Assembly: GCA_035967975.1 (NCBI GenBank)
Contig: JAWQFQ010000015.1
Coordinates: 15,794 to 79,793, forward strand
Length of the DNA stretch: 64,000 bases
Direction: 5' to 3'
Source of the DNA: Scytonema sp035967975
GTDB lineage: Bacteria; Cyanobacteriota; Cyanobacteriia; Cyanobacteriales; Nostocaceae
Shown here: positions 1-6,949 of the stretch, in pieces
Layout: each line of letters starts with the position of its first letter
How positions within the stretch are numbered: position 1 is the stretch's first letter
Notes under the pieces: generated by a model
The model's database searches: none
Told to the model about the DNA's origin: nothing
Seen by the model: the letters and a program-made list of their open reading frames with translations, nothing else
Made by a program: the position numbers and the translations under genes

Positions 1-26
1 AATAAAAAGCCAATCTACAACAAACT

Positions 27-1085
27 TCAACTTGCTTGCTGCAAACAATGGTACTTATCGAACTTGGACATATTGTCTCTGTCGATAGCATGGTCGTGCG
101 ATCGCAAAGTTTGTTGGTCAGTCAACAAAATATCAGCAATCGCTCGAGAAATCGGTAATCCTGGGTTACGTTCGAGCCAGAAAAATTCCCCTACTGGATT
201 GACCTCAAGGAAAACGTGGCGACCATCAGGTGTCAAAATAATATCAATGGCTCCGTAGTTTAAACCAAAGAAAGCCATCAATTGTAGAAGTTTGCTCTCA
301 ACATCTTGAGGCAAACTATAAGGTCGCCAAGCATTGATTAAAGTAAGACCTTGACGCCGCCAGTCGTAAGTAGCTTTTTGATTGCTTTGGGAGTCTACCG
401 CAGCAGTAAAAACACGCTGTCCCACAATCGTTGTCCGTAACTCTAGCGCCTTAGGCACTTTTTCTTGAAATGTCATCGGACAAAAACGTAACTCATCTAA
501 ATTTTCTAAATCTGCATCTTTGACTGGATTTGTGAAAACAACTTGTTCTTGTCCTTGTTTATCGTAGATGGCGAAGGACGAGAGCATTTTTGCGATCGCA
601 CCTTGTTTGCACTCCCAGACAAACTGCTTGACAGCTTCCGGATTATTGGTTGTCAGGGTACGGGGGGTATCTAAACCTAATTCCCGTGCTACTTGCAACT
701 GTAATTGCTTGTTCTCTGCAAAACGGATGTTTGATAGAGGGTCGAGATGAAATCCCTTAATACTAGCAATCATCCCTAAAATGGTGACACGAGATTCTTG
801 AATCGAAGCTTGTCTGAGTTGTGAATCCATTACGTTAGGAATTCTTGACCCAATAGCAATGCGTCGATACCAAACTGCTGACACTTCATTGAGATCCAGT
901 TTTTGTGTATCAACCTCTAAAATCAGCCGTTCACTTGTTTGGCTATAATAAATATCCAGTTTTACTTCCGTAGGAAATCGGTCTGTATCAAAACGAAAAG
1001 CTTTTTCGCCCCGTTCCTCAATGGCTTTCATCACTAGAGGTATGCTTTCGTTGTCTTGGCTGTGAGTAATTATTAAAACAGACAT
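27..1085 (-). CDS. mvdD: MvdD/MdnC-type ATP-grasp ligase (microviridin ester-forming macrocyclase)
   Basis: This 352-residue cytoplasmic ATP-grasp enzyme should activate Asp/Glu side chains of a graspetide precursor with ATP and close omega-ester (lactone) rings with Thr/Ser. The N-terminus (HSQDNESIPLV, then AFRFDTDRFPTEV) and the middle (ENKQLQLQVARELGL, FCPMTFQE, LELRTTIVG) match the MdnC/MvdD branch rather than MdnB/MvdC. The metal/ATP-binding end (GAIDIILTPDG, then FLEVNPVGEFFWLE) is intact. The last ~25 residues, after the usual end near ILLTD, are an extra hydrophilic tail. It starts at an ATG with a weak ribosome site, 26 bp after mvdC, so it is very likely co-transcribed. Its probable substrate is the precursor at 5201-5500. 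No transporter or GNAT acetyltransferase of the classical mvd locus is in view; they could lie beyond the left edge. Confidence 0.93.
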   Translation of the reverse strand: MSVLIITHSQDNESIPLVMKAIEERGEKAFRFDTDRFPTEVKLDIYYSQTSERLILEVDTQKLDLNEVSAVWYRRIAIGSRIPNVMDSQLRQASIQESRVTILGMIASIKGFHLDPLSNIRFAENKQLQLQVARELGLDTPRTLTTNNPEAVKQFVWECKQGAIAKMLSSFAIYDKQGQEQVVFTNPVKDADLENLDELRFCPMTFQEKVPKALELRTTIVGQRVFTAAVDSQSNQKATYDWRRQGLTLINAWRPYSLPQDVESKLLQLMAFFGLNYGAIDIILTPDGRHVFLEVNPVGEFFWLERNPGLPISRAIADILLTDQQTLRSHDHAIDRDNMSKFDKYHCLQQAS

Positions 1086-1111
1086 TTTAATTTAGAATTT
1101 GTATTTAGTTA

Positions 1112-2104
1112 TTAAGTATTGGAAAGTAGGGCATCCGCGATCGCACTTGAAATGGAGTAATCCAAATCCCGTTCCAGCATTCCCCACTCTCCTGTTGGAT
1201 TAACCTCTAGAAAGACATATTCTCCCGATGGGGTTTGGATAAAGTCAAAGGCTCCAAAAACAAGACCAAACTTAGTCATGAAGGCTTTAATTTTATGAGT
1301 AACCTCATGAGGAAGTTCATGGGTTTGCCACACGCAAGCTTCTGAATTAGCTTTCCGCCAATCAAGGGTGGACTCAACATAAGTAGATGCGTCTAGCGCC
1401 CCTACAAATATGTTGCCGTTCACAAACACGACCCGCAGCTCTCTGTCCTTGGGAATTTGTTCTTGAAAAACCATCGGACAATAGCGTAGAGTTTCAGCTT
1501 CTAGCAGGTCGTGTTCTTGGACTGCACTGGTATACATGAAAAAAGGGGAGCCTTTCATACTTGTAGAAAGAGGAGTTAATAGCTTAGCAATCATCTTCCC
1601 CTCAACTTGATAGAAAAACTCCCGTGCTTCCTCAGCATCGTTTGTAACAAGAGTTGGAGGAATAACCAGACCAACTTCACTCGCAACTCTGAGTTGTCTT
1701 AATTTGTTGTCTGCAAAACTAATTTGCTCTAAATTATCTATCCAATAAGCTTCTCGAAGAGAGTCCCAAAAGCCTCCTAAAGCAGCTAACGACTCTCTGA
1801 CACAAGCTGACTGGAATTGTGGAGAGATTTCTTTGTCAATCTGGGGTTGCCATATGCGACGCATCCAAACTGCTTGCACCTGCTTTGTGCTAATAGAGCA
1901 ACCATTGTATTCCAGTTTGTGATAGCTCCCAAAGTTGTTGAACTGGGCTTTGAGTTGCACTTCTAGTGGAAATTTATCTGTGTCTAGGCGAAATGGTTGT
2001 GCGCCCTTATTAGATAGCGCATCTGCGACTCTATCAACTGTGAAAAAATCACCACTGTGGGTAATTAATAAAACAATATCACGCGACAGGTGCATAAGCT
2101 CCAC
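1112..2104 (-). CDS. mvdC: MvdC/MdnB-type ATP-grasp ligase (microviridin amide-forming macrocyclase)
   Basis: This second ATP-grasp ligase has 330 residues from a GTG start. In microviridin pathways this branch forms the omega-amide between Lys and Glu after the ester rings are closed. Diagnostic segments are VLLITHSGDFFTVDRV, PFRLDTDKFPLEV, ADNKLRQLRVASEVGL, YCPMVFQEQIPKDRELRVV and FLEVNPTGEWGMLE. The GTG at 2104 directly follows the TGA of the small upstream ORF, and a GGAGG at 2109-2113 lies four bases before it, which suggests translational coupling. An in-frame ATG at 2095 has a GGAG only three bases upstream, so a start three codons later is possible. With mvdD and the precursor at 5201-5500 it makes a complete microviridin core set. 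Confidence 0.93.
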   Translation of the reverse strand: MELMHLSRDIVLLITHSGDFFTVDRVADALSNKGAQPFRLDTDKFPLEVQLKAQFNNFGSYHKLEYNGCSISTKQVQAVWMRRIWQPQIDKEISPQFQSACVRESLAALGGFWDSLREAYWIDNLEQISFADNKLRQLRVASEVGLVIPPTLVTNDAEEAREFFYQVEGKMIAKLLTPLSTSMKGSPFFMYTSAVQEHDLLEAETLRYCPMVFQEQIPKDRELRVVFVNGNIFVGALDASTYVESTLDWRKANSEACVWQTHELPHEVTHKIKAFMTKFGLVFGAFDFIQTPSGEYVFLEVNPTGEWGMLERDLDYSISSAIADALLSNT

Positions 2105-2278
2105 TCATCCTCCGCGTTTATCTAGGGTTTGCTTTGCTTTTAAAAGCAGTTTCAAATAGGTCAATTGGTTATTCCAAGCTGAACGAGGAAGCAAAGGGCT
2201 TGTCTCTTCATCTTTCGTTTTTGGTGACTCAAAATCAGTTGCTTCTTTTTGAAGGACAATTTCTGAATTGTTTGTCAT
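2105..2278 (-). CDS. Small 57-residue protein coupled to mvdC, unknown function
   Basis: An uninterrupted ATG-started frame encodes 57 residues with an acidic N-terminal half (KTKDEETS) and a more hydrophobic, basic C-terminal part (TYLKLLLKAKQTLDKRGG). Its TGA directly abuts the GTG start of mvdC, and its last codons contain the GGAGG that serves mvdC. This arrangement is typical of coupled genes and is the main reason to believe in it. No good Shine-Dalgarno precedes its own ATG. I do not recognise a family. It could be a helper or precursor-like peptide of the RiPP cluster, or an upstream translated leader that sets mvdC expression. Confidence 0.45.
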   Translation of the reverse strand: MTNNSEIVLQKEATDFESPKTKDEETSPLLPRSAWNNQLTYLKLLLKAKQTLDKRGG

Positions 2279-2322
2279 GGTCTACTGCTCTGTTAGTGAG
2301 TAAAAAACTTCGGGTTCAGTTT

Positions 2323-2478
2323 GCCAACTTTCGTAAGCGTTCAGCTATTAGCTATCAGCCATCAGCTTTGAAGCAAATTTTGTTCTGTTGTATAGACGAG
2401 CTTGAGCAAAACGAAAATACCTTTAAAGCAGAGTTAGCTAATTGCTGATTGCTGAGGGCTGAACGCTTGCCAACTTTC
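2323..2478. repeat. MITE-like palindromic element inserted at the 3' end of the radical SAM gene
   Basis: Inverted ends AAGCGTTCAGC (2335-2345) and GCTGAACGCTT (2458-2468) bound about 134 bp. They are flanked by an exact 10-bp direct repeat GCCAACTTTC (2323-2332 and 2469-2478), as expected of a target-site duplication. The right end supplies the last ten codons and the stop of the radical SAM gene. A diverged relative with the same internal CAGCTTTGA and GGGCTGAACGCTT segments lies near 37900-38020. Confidence 0.7.
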
Positions 2479-3693
2479 AGACCACTGAATGCATTCAGCA
2501 CTAAAGCGTAGGGGGTCATTTTCTGAGAGAGGAGTATCAATAGGCTCCTCAATTAATTCAAATTCACCATTATCAAAAGGCAACCCTTGCGCCTGTACTT
2601 TGGGAACAACGCGCTCCCTCATGCCTCGCTCTGCATGAACAAGTGCTCTGTAGTGACAGTAAGGATTATTACCTCTGCGGTCAAAGAAAACATGGGCAGT
2701 CCAACTGCAACCCCCACGGCATAGCTCAGCAAATTCGCAGGTTTTACAAAAACCCCACAGGTGTTTTGTGCCTTCGGGTGTTCCTGCTCCTATATTAAAA
2801 CTCAATTCTGATGTGTTTTTAATAATATCATCTAAAGAGCGCTCTCGAATATTACCACCAGTGTAAGCGGCAGTAGGCAGTGAGGGACATCCTTTAATTG
2901 CTCCGTCAGCTTCTATTCCTAAGGTTGAGAGTCCTGCACCACAACCTTGCCAAAATGACCAATCATGCTCATTTCCCCGTCCCCGCAACAACCGTTCGTA
3001 AGGACCGTAGTAACCAATATTATTCCCTGCTTGGAGTTGAACACCTTCTTGATAGGCGCGATGAGCGACACGAGCTAGCATGGGATAAACATCTAGTAGC
3101 TCATAGGGTTGGAGAAGAATATCAGCATTATCCGCTGCATTGCCCATGGGAACTGTGAGTTGAACCTGCCAAGCGCGAGCGCCGGCATCGCGAATGCATT
3201 CATAAATACAAGGGAACTCTGGTGCTGACAGGCGGTTAATTTGGGTGTTGCAACCGAAGGAAATACCAACTTCTCGCAGATGGCTCATGGTCTTAAATGC
3301 ATATTTCCAAGAGCCTTTCCTTCCTCGCAATCTGTCGTGAGTTTCTTCCAAGCCATCAATAGAAACAGAGACAGTGCGAATCCCTGCTTCTTTCATTTTA
3401 CCTGCAGTTTCTAGAGAAATGCCATAGCCACCGGTAGTCATGCCGCATAACATTCCTGCTTGATTAATCGCTTTGGCAATTTCCAACCAATCCGGGCGCA
3501 GAAATGCCTCTCCGCCTATAAGAGTAACTTCTTTAATCCCGACTTCCGCCATTTGCCTCACAAGATCCAAAGCTTCCTCAGTGGAAAGTTCTTGAGAGCG
3601 TGCATTTCCTGCTCGCGAACCACAGTGGCTACAAGCTAAATTACATTTTAAAGTAATTTCCCAAACGGCATAACTTTTGCGGTGATATGTCAT
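2434..3693 (-). CDS. Radical SAM/SPASM peptide maturase, probable splicease (PlpX-like)
   Basis: A 419-residue radical SAM enzyme. The [4Fe-4S]/SAM motif CNLACSHC is at residues 18-25, followed by GGEAFLR and SIDGLEETHDRLRG. A C-terminal SPASM-type cysteine set follows: GCGAG, KGCPSLP, FCKTCEFAELCRGGC and a later C. SPASM enzymes modify ribosomal peptides. The nearest precursor (3846-4274) has a Nif11 leader and three (L/M)YG motifs, and XYG is the target of PlpX-type spliceases, which excise tyramine from Tyr and leave an alpha-keto-beta-amino acid. The splicease call is therefore an inference from substrate and context; a GDL-type or other Nif11-class maturase is the alternative. Its last ten residues (AFSPQQSAIS) are encoded by an inserted repeat element. 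Confidence 0.85.
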   Translation of the reverse strand: MTYHRKSYAVWEITLKCNLACSHCGSRAGNARSQELSTEEALDLVRQMAEVGIKEVTLIGGEAFLRPDWLEIAKAINQAGMLCGMTTGGYGISLETAGKMKEAGIRTVSVSIDGLEETHDRLRGRKGSWKYAFKTMSHLREVGISFGCNTQINRLSAPEFPCIYECIRDAGARAWQVQLTVPMGNAADNADILLQPYELLDVYPMLARVAHRAYQEGVQLQAGNNIGYYGPYERLLRGRGNEHDWSFWQGCGAGLSTLGIEADGAIKGCPSLPTAAYTGGNIRERSLDDIIKNTSELSFNIGAGTPEGTKHLWGFCKTCEFAELCRGGCSWTAHVFFDRRGNNPYCHYRALVHAERGMRERVVPKVQAQGLPFDNGEFELIEEPIDTPLSENDPLRFSAECIQWSESWQAFSPQQSAIS

Positions 3694-3720
3694 AACTAAC
3701 AGGCAATCCTTATCCTTGAC

Positions 3721-3851
3721 AGGGTTATTCCAATACTTGTCGTTTTTGATTTGGAATTCCTTAAGTGAAAATTAGAAACCCGGTTTCTTTGAGAAACCGG
3801 GTTTCTGGCTCCTCAACGATTATTAACCGACAAGTATTGTGAGGGTTATTC
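3721..3851. repeat. MITE-like palindromic element at the stop codon of the Nif11 precursor gene
   Basis: Perfect inverted ends CAATACTTGTCG (3731-3742) and CGACAAGTATTG (3828-3839) enclose a perfect 15-bp hairpin AGAAACCCGGTTTCT (3774-3788) with its complement at 3792-3806 and a TTG loop. A direct repeat AGGGTTATTC flanks it (3721-3730 and 3842-3851), and the right copy covers the precursor's stop codon. The hairpin probably also acts as a processing or attenuation signal between precursor and enzyme genes. Related copies are at 31257-31369 and 39751-39861. Confidence 0.75.
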
Positions 3852-4274
3852 TAGTTCGGTTGGGGTAATGACTCCGTATAGCGGTTGTAGAGGTGGATCG
3901 ATGACCACACCATACATTGGTTGTATATCAATTGGCTTTGGTCGTGGCTTCGGAAATGGTATTGGATACTCTTCAGGAGGCCAGTATATAACACCGTACA
4001 GTGGTTGAACAAATCTATCACCGATGCCTGTAATACCACCAAAAGCTCCTACTAACTCCTCTTCGCTGAGGTCATTAAATTCGCCTGATTCTTTTAACTC
4101 TAATATTTTGATAGCGGCTGTTTCAAATTCTTTTTGAGAAAATCTATAGCCACTGTCTTCTAAAGCTTTCTTCACGTCTTCGACTTTCTCGCTCATTAAT
4201 TGCGTGCGGAACGCCTCGTCTTTAACCAGTTTGATGAGAAAATCTTTGACTTTCTCCAAAATCTCTAGGGACAT
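3846..4274 (-). CDS. Nif11-leader RiPP precursor with three (L/M)YG splice motifs
   Basis: The likely product has 142 residues and starts at MSLEIL, where AGAGGA lies nine bases upstream. A longer frame to 4379 runs back into a tandem repeat and is not believed. Residues 1-80 are a Nif11-type leader (KLVKDEAFRTQLM, then EDSGYRFSQKEFETAA, ending LSEEELVGAFGG). The 62-residue core holds QPLYGV (90-95), QPMYGV (118-123) and QPLYGV (130-135), separated by Pro-rich stretches (IYWPPEEYPIPFP, KPRPKPIDI, VIDPP). XYG is the recognised motif of radical SAM spliceases, so Tyr 93, 121 and 133 are the predicted excision sites. It lies directly upstream of the radical SAM gene. Cleavage would be expected after Gly80; no dedicated peptidase is visible in this cluster. 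Confidence 0.88.
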   Translation of the reverse strand: MSLEILEKVKDFLIKLVKDEAFRTQLMSEKVEDVKKALEDSGYRFSQKEFETAAIKILELKESGEFNDLSEEELVGAFGGITGIGDRFVQPLYGVIYWPPEEYPIPFPKPRPKPIDIQPMYGVVIDPPLQPLYGVITPTELE

Positions 4275-4325
4275 ATTTTTGCATCCTCTTTGAAAATTAC
4301 ACAGCAGCATATCGCAACTATTCTT

Positions 4326-4397
4326 CCCTACACCCCACATTTGTAGGGGCGCAATGTCTTGCGCCCTACACCCCCACACCCTTACACCCCTAAACCC
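4326..4397. repeat. Short tandem repeat tract (CCCTACACC type)
   Basis: Degenerate copies of CCCTACACCCC lie between the Cys-rich gene and the Nif11 precursor, interrupted by a small palindrome GGGCGCAA...TTGCGCCC. The same unit recurs near 34560-34596, 45194-45230, 59512-59680 and inside the copper ATPase gene. The tract explains the spurious N-terminal extension of the precursor frame and covers the last codons of the upstream gene. Confidence 0.8.
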
Positions 4398-4830
4398 TTA
4401 CATCAGGATTTGCTACTTGACGTAATTGATTAGATGGAGCATAGTTGTCGGTCATAATTTGCGGACATCGTGTACAAGCTGCTTTACCTTCTTGTTGCCA
4501 CCAGCGACAATCTCGGCGAATAGAACAAGGTGGTAATTGCTCTACGACCGCAGGCAATTTCTCGACTATTCGCATTGCCAAACGGCAGTCTTTGCCATCA
4601 AAATGCTGACAACCTCGTTCCGCACAGGAAGCCGCCGTCCGGAAAATTTCGGCAGGTGTCACTGAGCTAACCCTTGAAAGCAATTCACTTGTCACAGGTA
4701 AAGGCTGCTTGAGATAGGCTATACGGGCTTCTGTCGCTGTCCCACTAACTATACCAAAGACAAGACCATCCATTGATTCGGGTCGAGCACTAGGGCAAAG
4801 TGTAGTCCGTTCAGCAGTCGTATCTTCCAT
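4390..4830 (-). CDS. Cys-rich small protein, possible PlpY-like splicease partner
   Basis: A 146-residue soluble protein with eight cysteines in a patterned array: LCPSARP near residue 12, CAERGCQHFDGKDC, PPCSIRRDCRWW and CTRCPQ. The spacing and the surrounding aromatic and charged residues suggest iron-sulfur or zinc binding. A ribosome site GGAAGG lies eight bases before its ATG. It stands between two precursor genes and upstream of the radical SAM gene. Known spliceases need a small partner protein (PlpY), so a partner or recognition role is plausible but rests on position, since I cannot show homology. Proteins of this type are often called nitrogen fixation protein, a label not supported here. 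The final residues are encoded by a tandem-repeat tract. Confidence 0.8.
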   Translation of the reverse strand: MEDTTAERTTLCPSARPESMDGLVFGIVSGTATEARIAYLKQPLPVTSELLSRVSSVTPAEIFRTAASCAERGCQHFDGKDCRLAMRIVEKLPAVVEQLPPCSIRRDCRWWQQEGKAACTRCPQIMTDNYAPSNQLRQVANPDVRV

Positions 4831-4879
4831 GAATTAACCTTCCACCGGAACAGTATCTTTTACATTTGAAGGAAAGGGA

Positions 4880-5149
4880 TTAAGCAAGTTTCTCGCTATC
4901 CGGTAATGCAATCAGCCCAACGACAATCGGTGGACAAATTGGCTTAACTGTTGGCTTAGTTGGCGGACAGATTGGTTCAACTTCTTTGAACCCTGCTACT
5001 GCAATTTCTGAAGTCAGACCACCAAAAATCTTTGTGGCTTCCTGCTCAGACAAACTTGATAGTTCTCTTCGTGCTACTGCATTAATAATGGCATTATCAA
5101 TTAGGTCATTGATTTCCATTTGACTGTTGCAATTTTCGCTTCCTTTCAT
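4880..5149 (-). CDS. RiPP precursor with double-Gly leader and two PICPP motifs
   Basis: An 89-residue peptide whose leader ends in LSEQEATKIFGG (Gly-Gly at 43-44), as in peptides processed by C39-type proteases. The core contains PICPP at 59-63 and again at 70-74, linked by TKPTVK, then VVGLIALP and a charged end. The two Cys sit in identical Pro-rich contexts, suggesting a repeated modification unit. It carries no YG splice motif and no TxKYPSD motif, so neither flanking chemistry is obviously directed at it. The start is an ATG preceded by AGAGGAAT. It sits between the microviridin-like precursor and the Cys-rich protein on the same strand. I do not know its mature form. Confidence 0.78.
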   Translation of the reverse strand: MKGSENCNSQMEINDLIDNAIINAVARRELSSLSEQEATKIFGGLTSEIAVAGFKEVEPICPPTKPTVKPICPPIVVGLIALPDSEKLA

Positions 5150-5200
5150 TTTTCTATTCCTCTTATCTTGTTTTTACACGCTTATGACTCGTTGACGGTT

Positions 5201-5500
5201 TTATTCTACTGCTATATTATCTATAGCAATAATGTCATCATCCCCATCTGATGGATACTTTTGTGTGACCGCAAATTCGTCTGTATCAGATGGATGTTTT
5301 TTAGTGACTAAATCACCACCTTCTTCATTATCTGAGGGATACTTCAGAGTCGTAAATATCACATCTTTTTTTGGAAGGGTATGATCTGGACACTGCATAC
5401 CTCCTTGAACTGTTTCCATTTCTTCTTCAGACAAATCTTCACAGAATTGTCCTTCTAGAAAGCGAGCGAAAAAAGGTAAAGCTTGTTCCTGTTTAGACAT
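5201..5500 (-). CDS. Three-core microviridin-type graspetide precursor (MvdE/MdnA-like)
   Basis: A 99-residue precursor. The leader contains the ligase-recognition helix PFFARFLEGQ (residues 9-18), diagnostic of microviridin precursors, and a Gly-Gly at 33-34. Three core repeats follow: TLKYPSDNEE (51-60), TKKHPSDTDE (66-75) and TQKYPSDGDD (79-88). All keep Thr, Lys, Ser and Asp of the TxKYPSD motif. In microviridins Thr bonds to Asp, Ser to the first Glu and Lys to the second Glu. Core 1 is canonical, core 2 has Asp-Glu and core 3 has only Asp at those two sites; core 2 also has His for Tyr. A ribosome site AAGGGG precedes the ATG. It is the first gene of the RiPP block, 59 bp after the sugar genes, so it may have its own promoter there. 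Confidence 0.93.
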   Translation of the reverse strand: MSKQEQALPFFARFLEGQFCEDLSEEEMETVQGGMQCPDHTLPKKDVIFTTLKYPSDNEEGGDLVTKKHPSDTDEFAVTQKYPSDGDDDIIAIDNIAVE

Positions 5501-5559
5501 ATTTTGCCCCTTTTAACTGGTAGATGTAAATTTCCCCTTTATTGGGGTTTAGTGGATAG

Positions 5560-6936
5560 TTATGAATCAAGACAACCTGTCGCGAGCAAATCATGTGCCA
5601 ATAACACATCGGCAGCATATTGAATCTCGTCAAAGGGCATTCCTGACCTTTTGGCAATATCTAATAGTGTGTGATGACCATCAGATAAATTTAAAACCCA
5701 CAAGATTGCCATTTCATTCAACCCACTATCTCTCTGACCACCAACTGACCTGTACAAGCCTCGTTTACCCAGTTGTGGTTCACATTTTAGATTTTTGTTG
5801 ATGTAAATTTTATTATTATCAAGGATATGTAAAATTGACTTACATTTAGAAAATGAATCGGCAAGATATTGAGGATGTACAAAGTTCAAATTATCTGCTG
5901 ATGTGTGATATTCAGGAAAACTGCCATGAGGCGATCGCATCAAGCAGCCCACAGCTAAATTAAATCCGGGCGAACAATATTGCCGTTCATCATAACCATA
6001 GGGAAAGAAGTCTATTATTTTAGAATCCTTCGCTAAGGTTGTCAGAACATAAATAGCAATTTCGTCAATTTCTGTATTTCCTTGACGGCTCCTTTTATAA
6101 GTGAAGTTACCAGAATCTCCTAAACAAGTCAATACTAAACCATGTTTAATATTGTTAACTTTTTCCTCATTTAAACTTAACCAGGTAATTGAACCAATGG
6201 TTCCAGGAATAAAGAGAAATCTATAAGAGTATCTTAAGGAAATTTTACTTAAGGATTTGCCTAAAAATGTGGCAATCGCTATCCCAGATAGATTATCATT
6301 GCACAGTGAAGGATGACAACTGTGGCAAGAAATCAAGACTTCATCTGTACTTTCTCCAGGAATAAAATATTCGCCATAAGTCAAGTGCCCTGGTTCCAGG
6401 GAGGAATCAATGTACACTTCATATTCTTCATCTTTCAGTTCCAAATATTGATTATGTCTCAGACAAAATCCCCAACTTTCTTTATAATAGGAAGTCCGGT
6501 AAGGAATCCAATCTGGGTATTCAGGAATTGTAAACAAATGTGATTTTAGTTCTTGAAGGGTTACCTTTTTATGGATGGGAATACTGTAGTTAACGACGTG
6601 TAAATTTGAGTTAGCGAAATCTACAATTTTCTCTCCTTTAGAATTCTTGATGTAGGCATCTTTTATATTCCACTCTTTTGGAACTGTCCAGTCAAAGACT
6701 GGCGTACCTGTAGGAACTTCATGAATTTCCAAAGAAATATGTTGATTAAGAATTTTTAGCGTTTCTCGAAAACCATTACCTGTGATACTCCGACAAATTG
6801 GATAAAGCTCATAAATGAGCTGATAGAGTTGTTGATCGATCTGCTCTAATGGTTCTGTTCGACTGGTGGTAGTCACGTCTGGATTTCTCTTAAGTTCTGT
6901 TGGATTATAAATGAATATAATTAACTTAGTTATCAA
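5560..6936 (-). CDS. DUF4910/DUF2172 aminopeptidase-like protein with C-terminal winged helix
   Basis: A 458-residue protein with the three-part arrangement of the DUF2172/DUF4910/winged-helix family: an N-terminal helical part (LYPICRSITGNGFRET), an M28-like domain interrupted by the DUF2172 insertion (EVPTGTPVFDWTVPKEWNI; SCHSCHPSLCNDNLSG; FPYGYDERQYCSPGFNL; GSFPEYHTSADN), and a C-terminal winged helix (GLNEMAILWVLNLSDGHHTLLDIAKRS, read in parts). Candidate metal ligands His, Asp, Glu and His are visible in SCHPSLCNDN, DERQ and PEYHTSAD. Members occur in surface-sugar clusters, but the reaction is unsettled. The listed start is a TTG; a GTG at 6876 with AAGAGAAA upstream is also possible and leaves the conserved region intact. 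It is the last sugar-cluster gene before the RiPP block. Confidence 0.85.
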   Translation of the reverse strand: MITKLIIFIYNPTELKRNPDVTTTSRTEPLEQIDQQLYQLIYELYPICRSITGNGFRETLKILNQHISLEIHEVPTGTPVFDWTVPKEWNIKDAYIKNSKGEKIVDFANSNLHVVNYSIPIHKKVTLQELKSHLFTIPEYPDWIPYRTSYYKESWGFCLRHNQYLELKDEEYEVYIDSSLEPGHLTYGEYFIPGESTDEVLISCHSCHPSLCNDNLSGIAIATFLGKSLSKISLRYSYRFLFIPGTIGSITWLSLNEEKVNNIKHGLVLTCLGDSGNFTYKRSRQGNTEIDEIAIYVLTTLAKDSKIIDFFPYGYDERQYCSPGFNLAVGCLMRSPHGSFPEYHTSADNLNFVHPQYLADSFSKCKSILHILDNNKIYINKNLKCEPQLGKRGLYRSVGGQRDSGLNEMAILWVLNLSDGHHTLLDIAKRSGMPFDEIQYAADVLLAHDLLATGCLDS

Positions 6937-6949
6937 AAGTTATCAAAGA

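Noticed and set aside
2134..2448. 104-codon plus-strand ORF
   Set aside because: It is antisense to the mvdC-coupled small gene and runs through an inserted repeat; the composition is not protein-like.
3774..3806. Possible CRISPR repeat (15-bp palindrome found several times)
   Set aside because: The copies are dispersed singly, not in a regularly spaced array, and lie inside insertion-like elements.
4275..4379. N-terminal extension of the Nif11 precursor
   Set aside because: It is encoded by the tandem-repeat tract; the inner ATG has a good ribosome site and starts the leader consensus.
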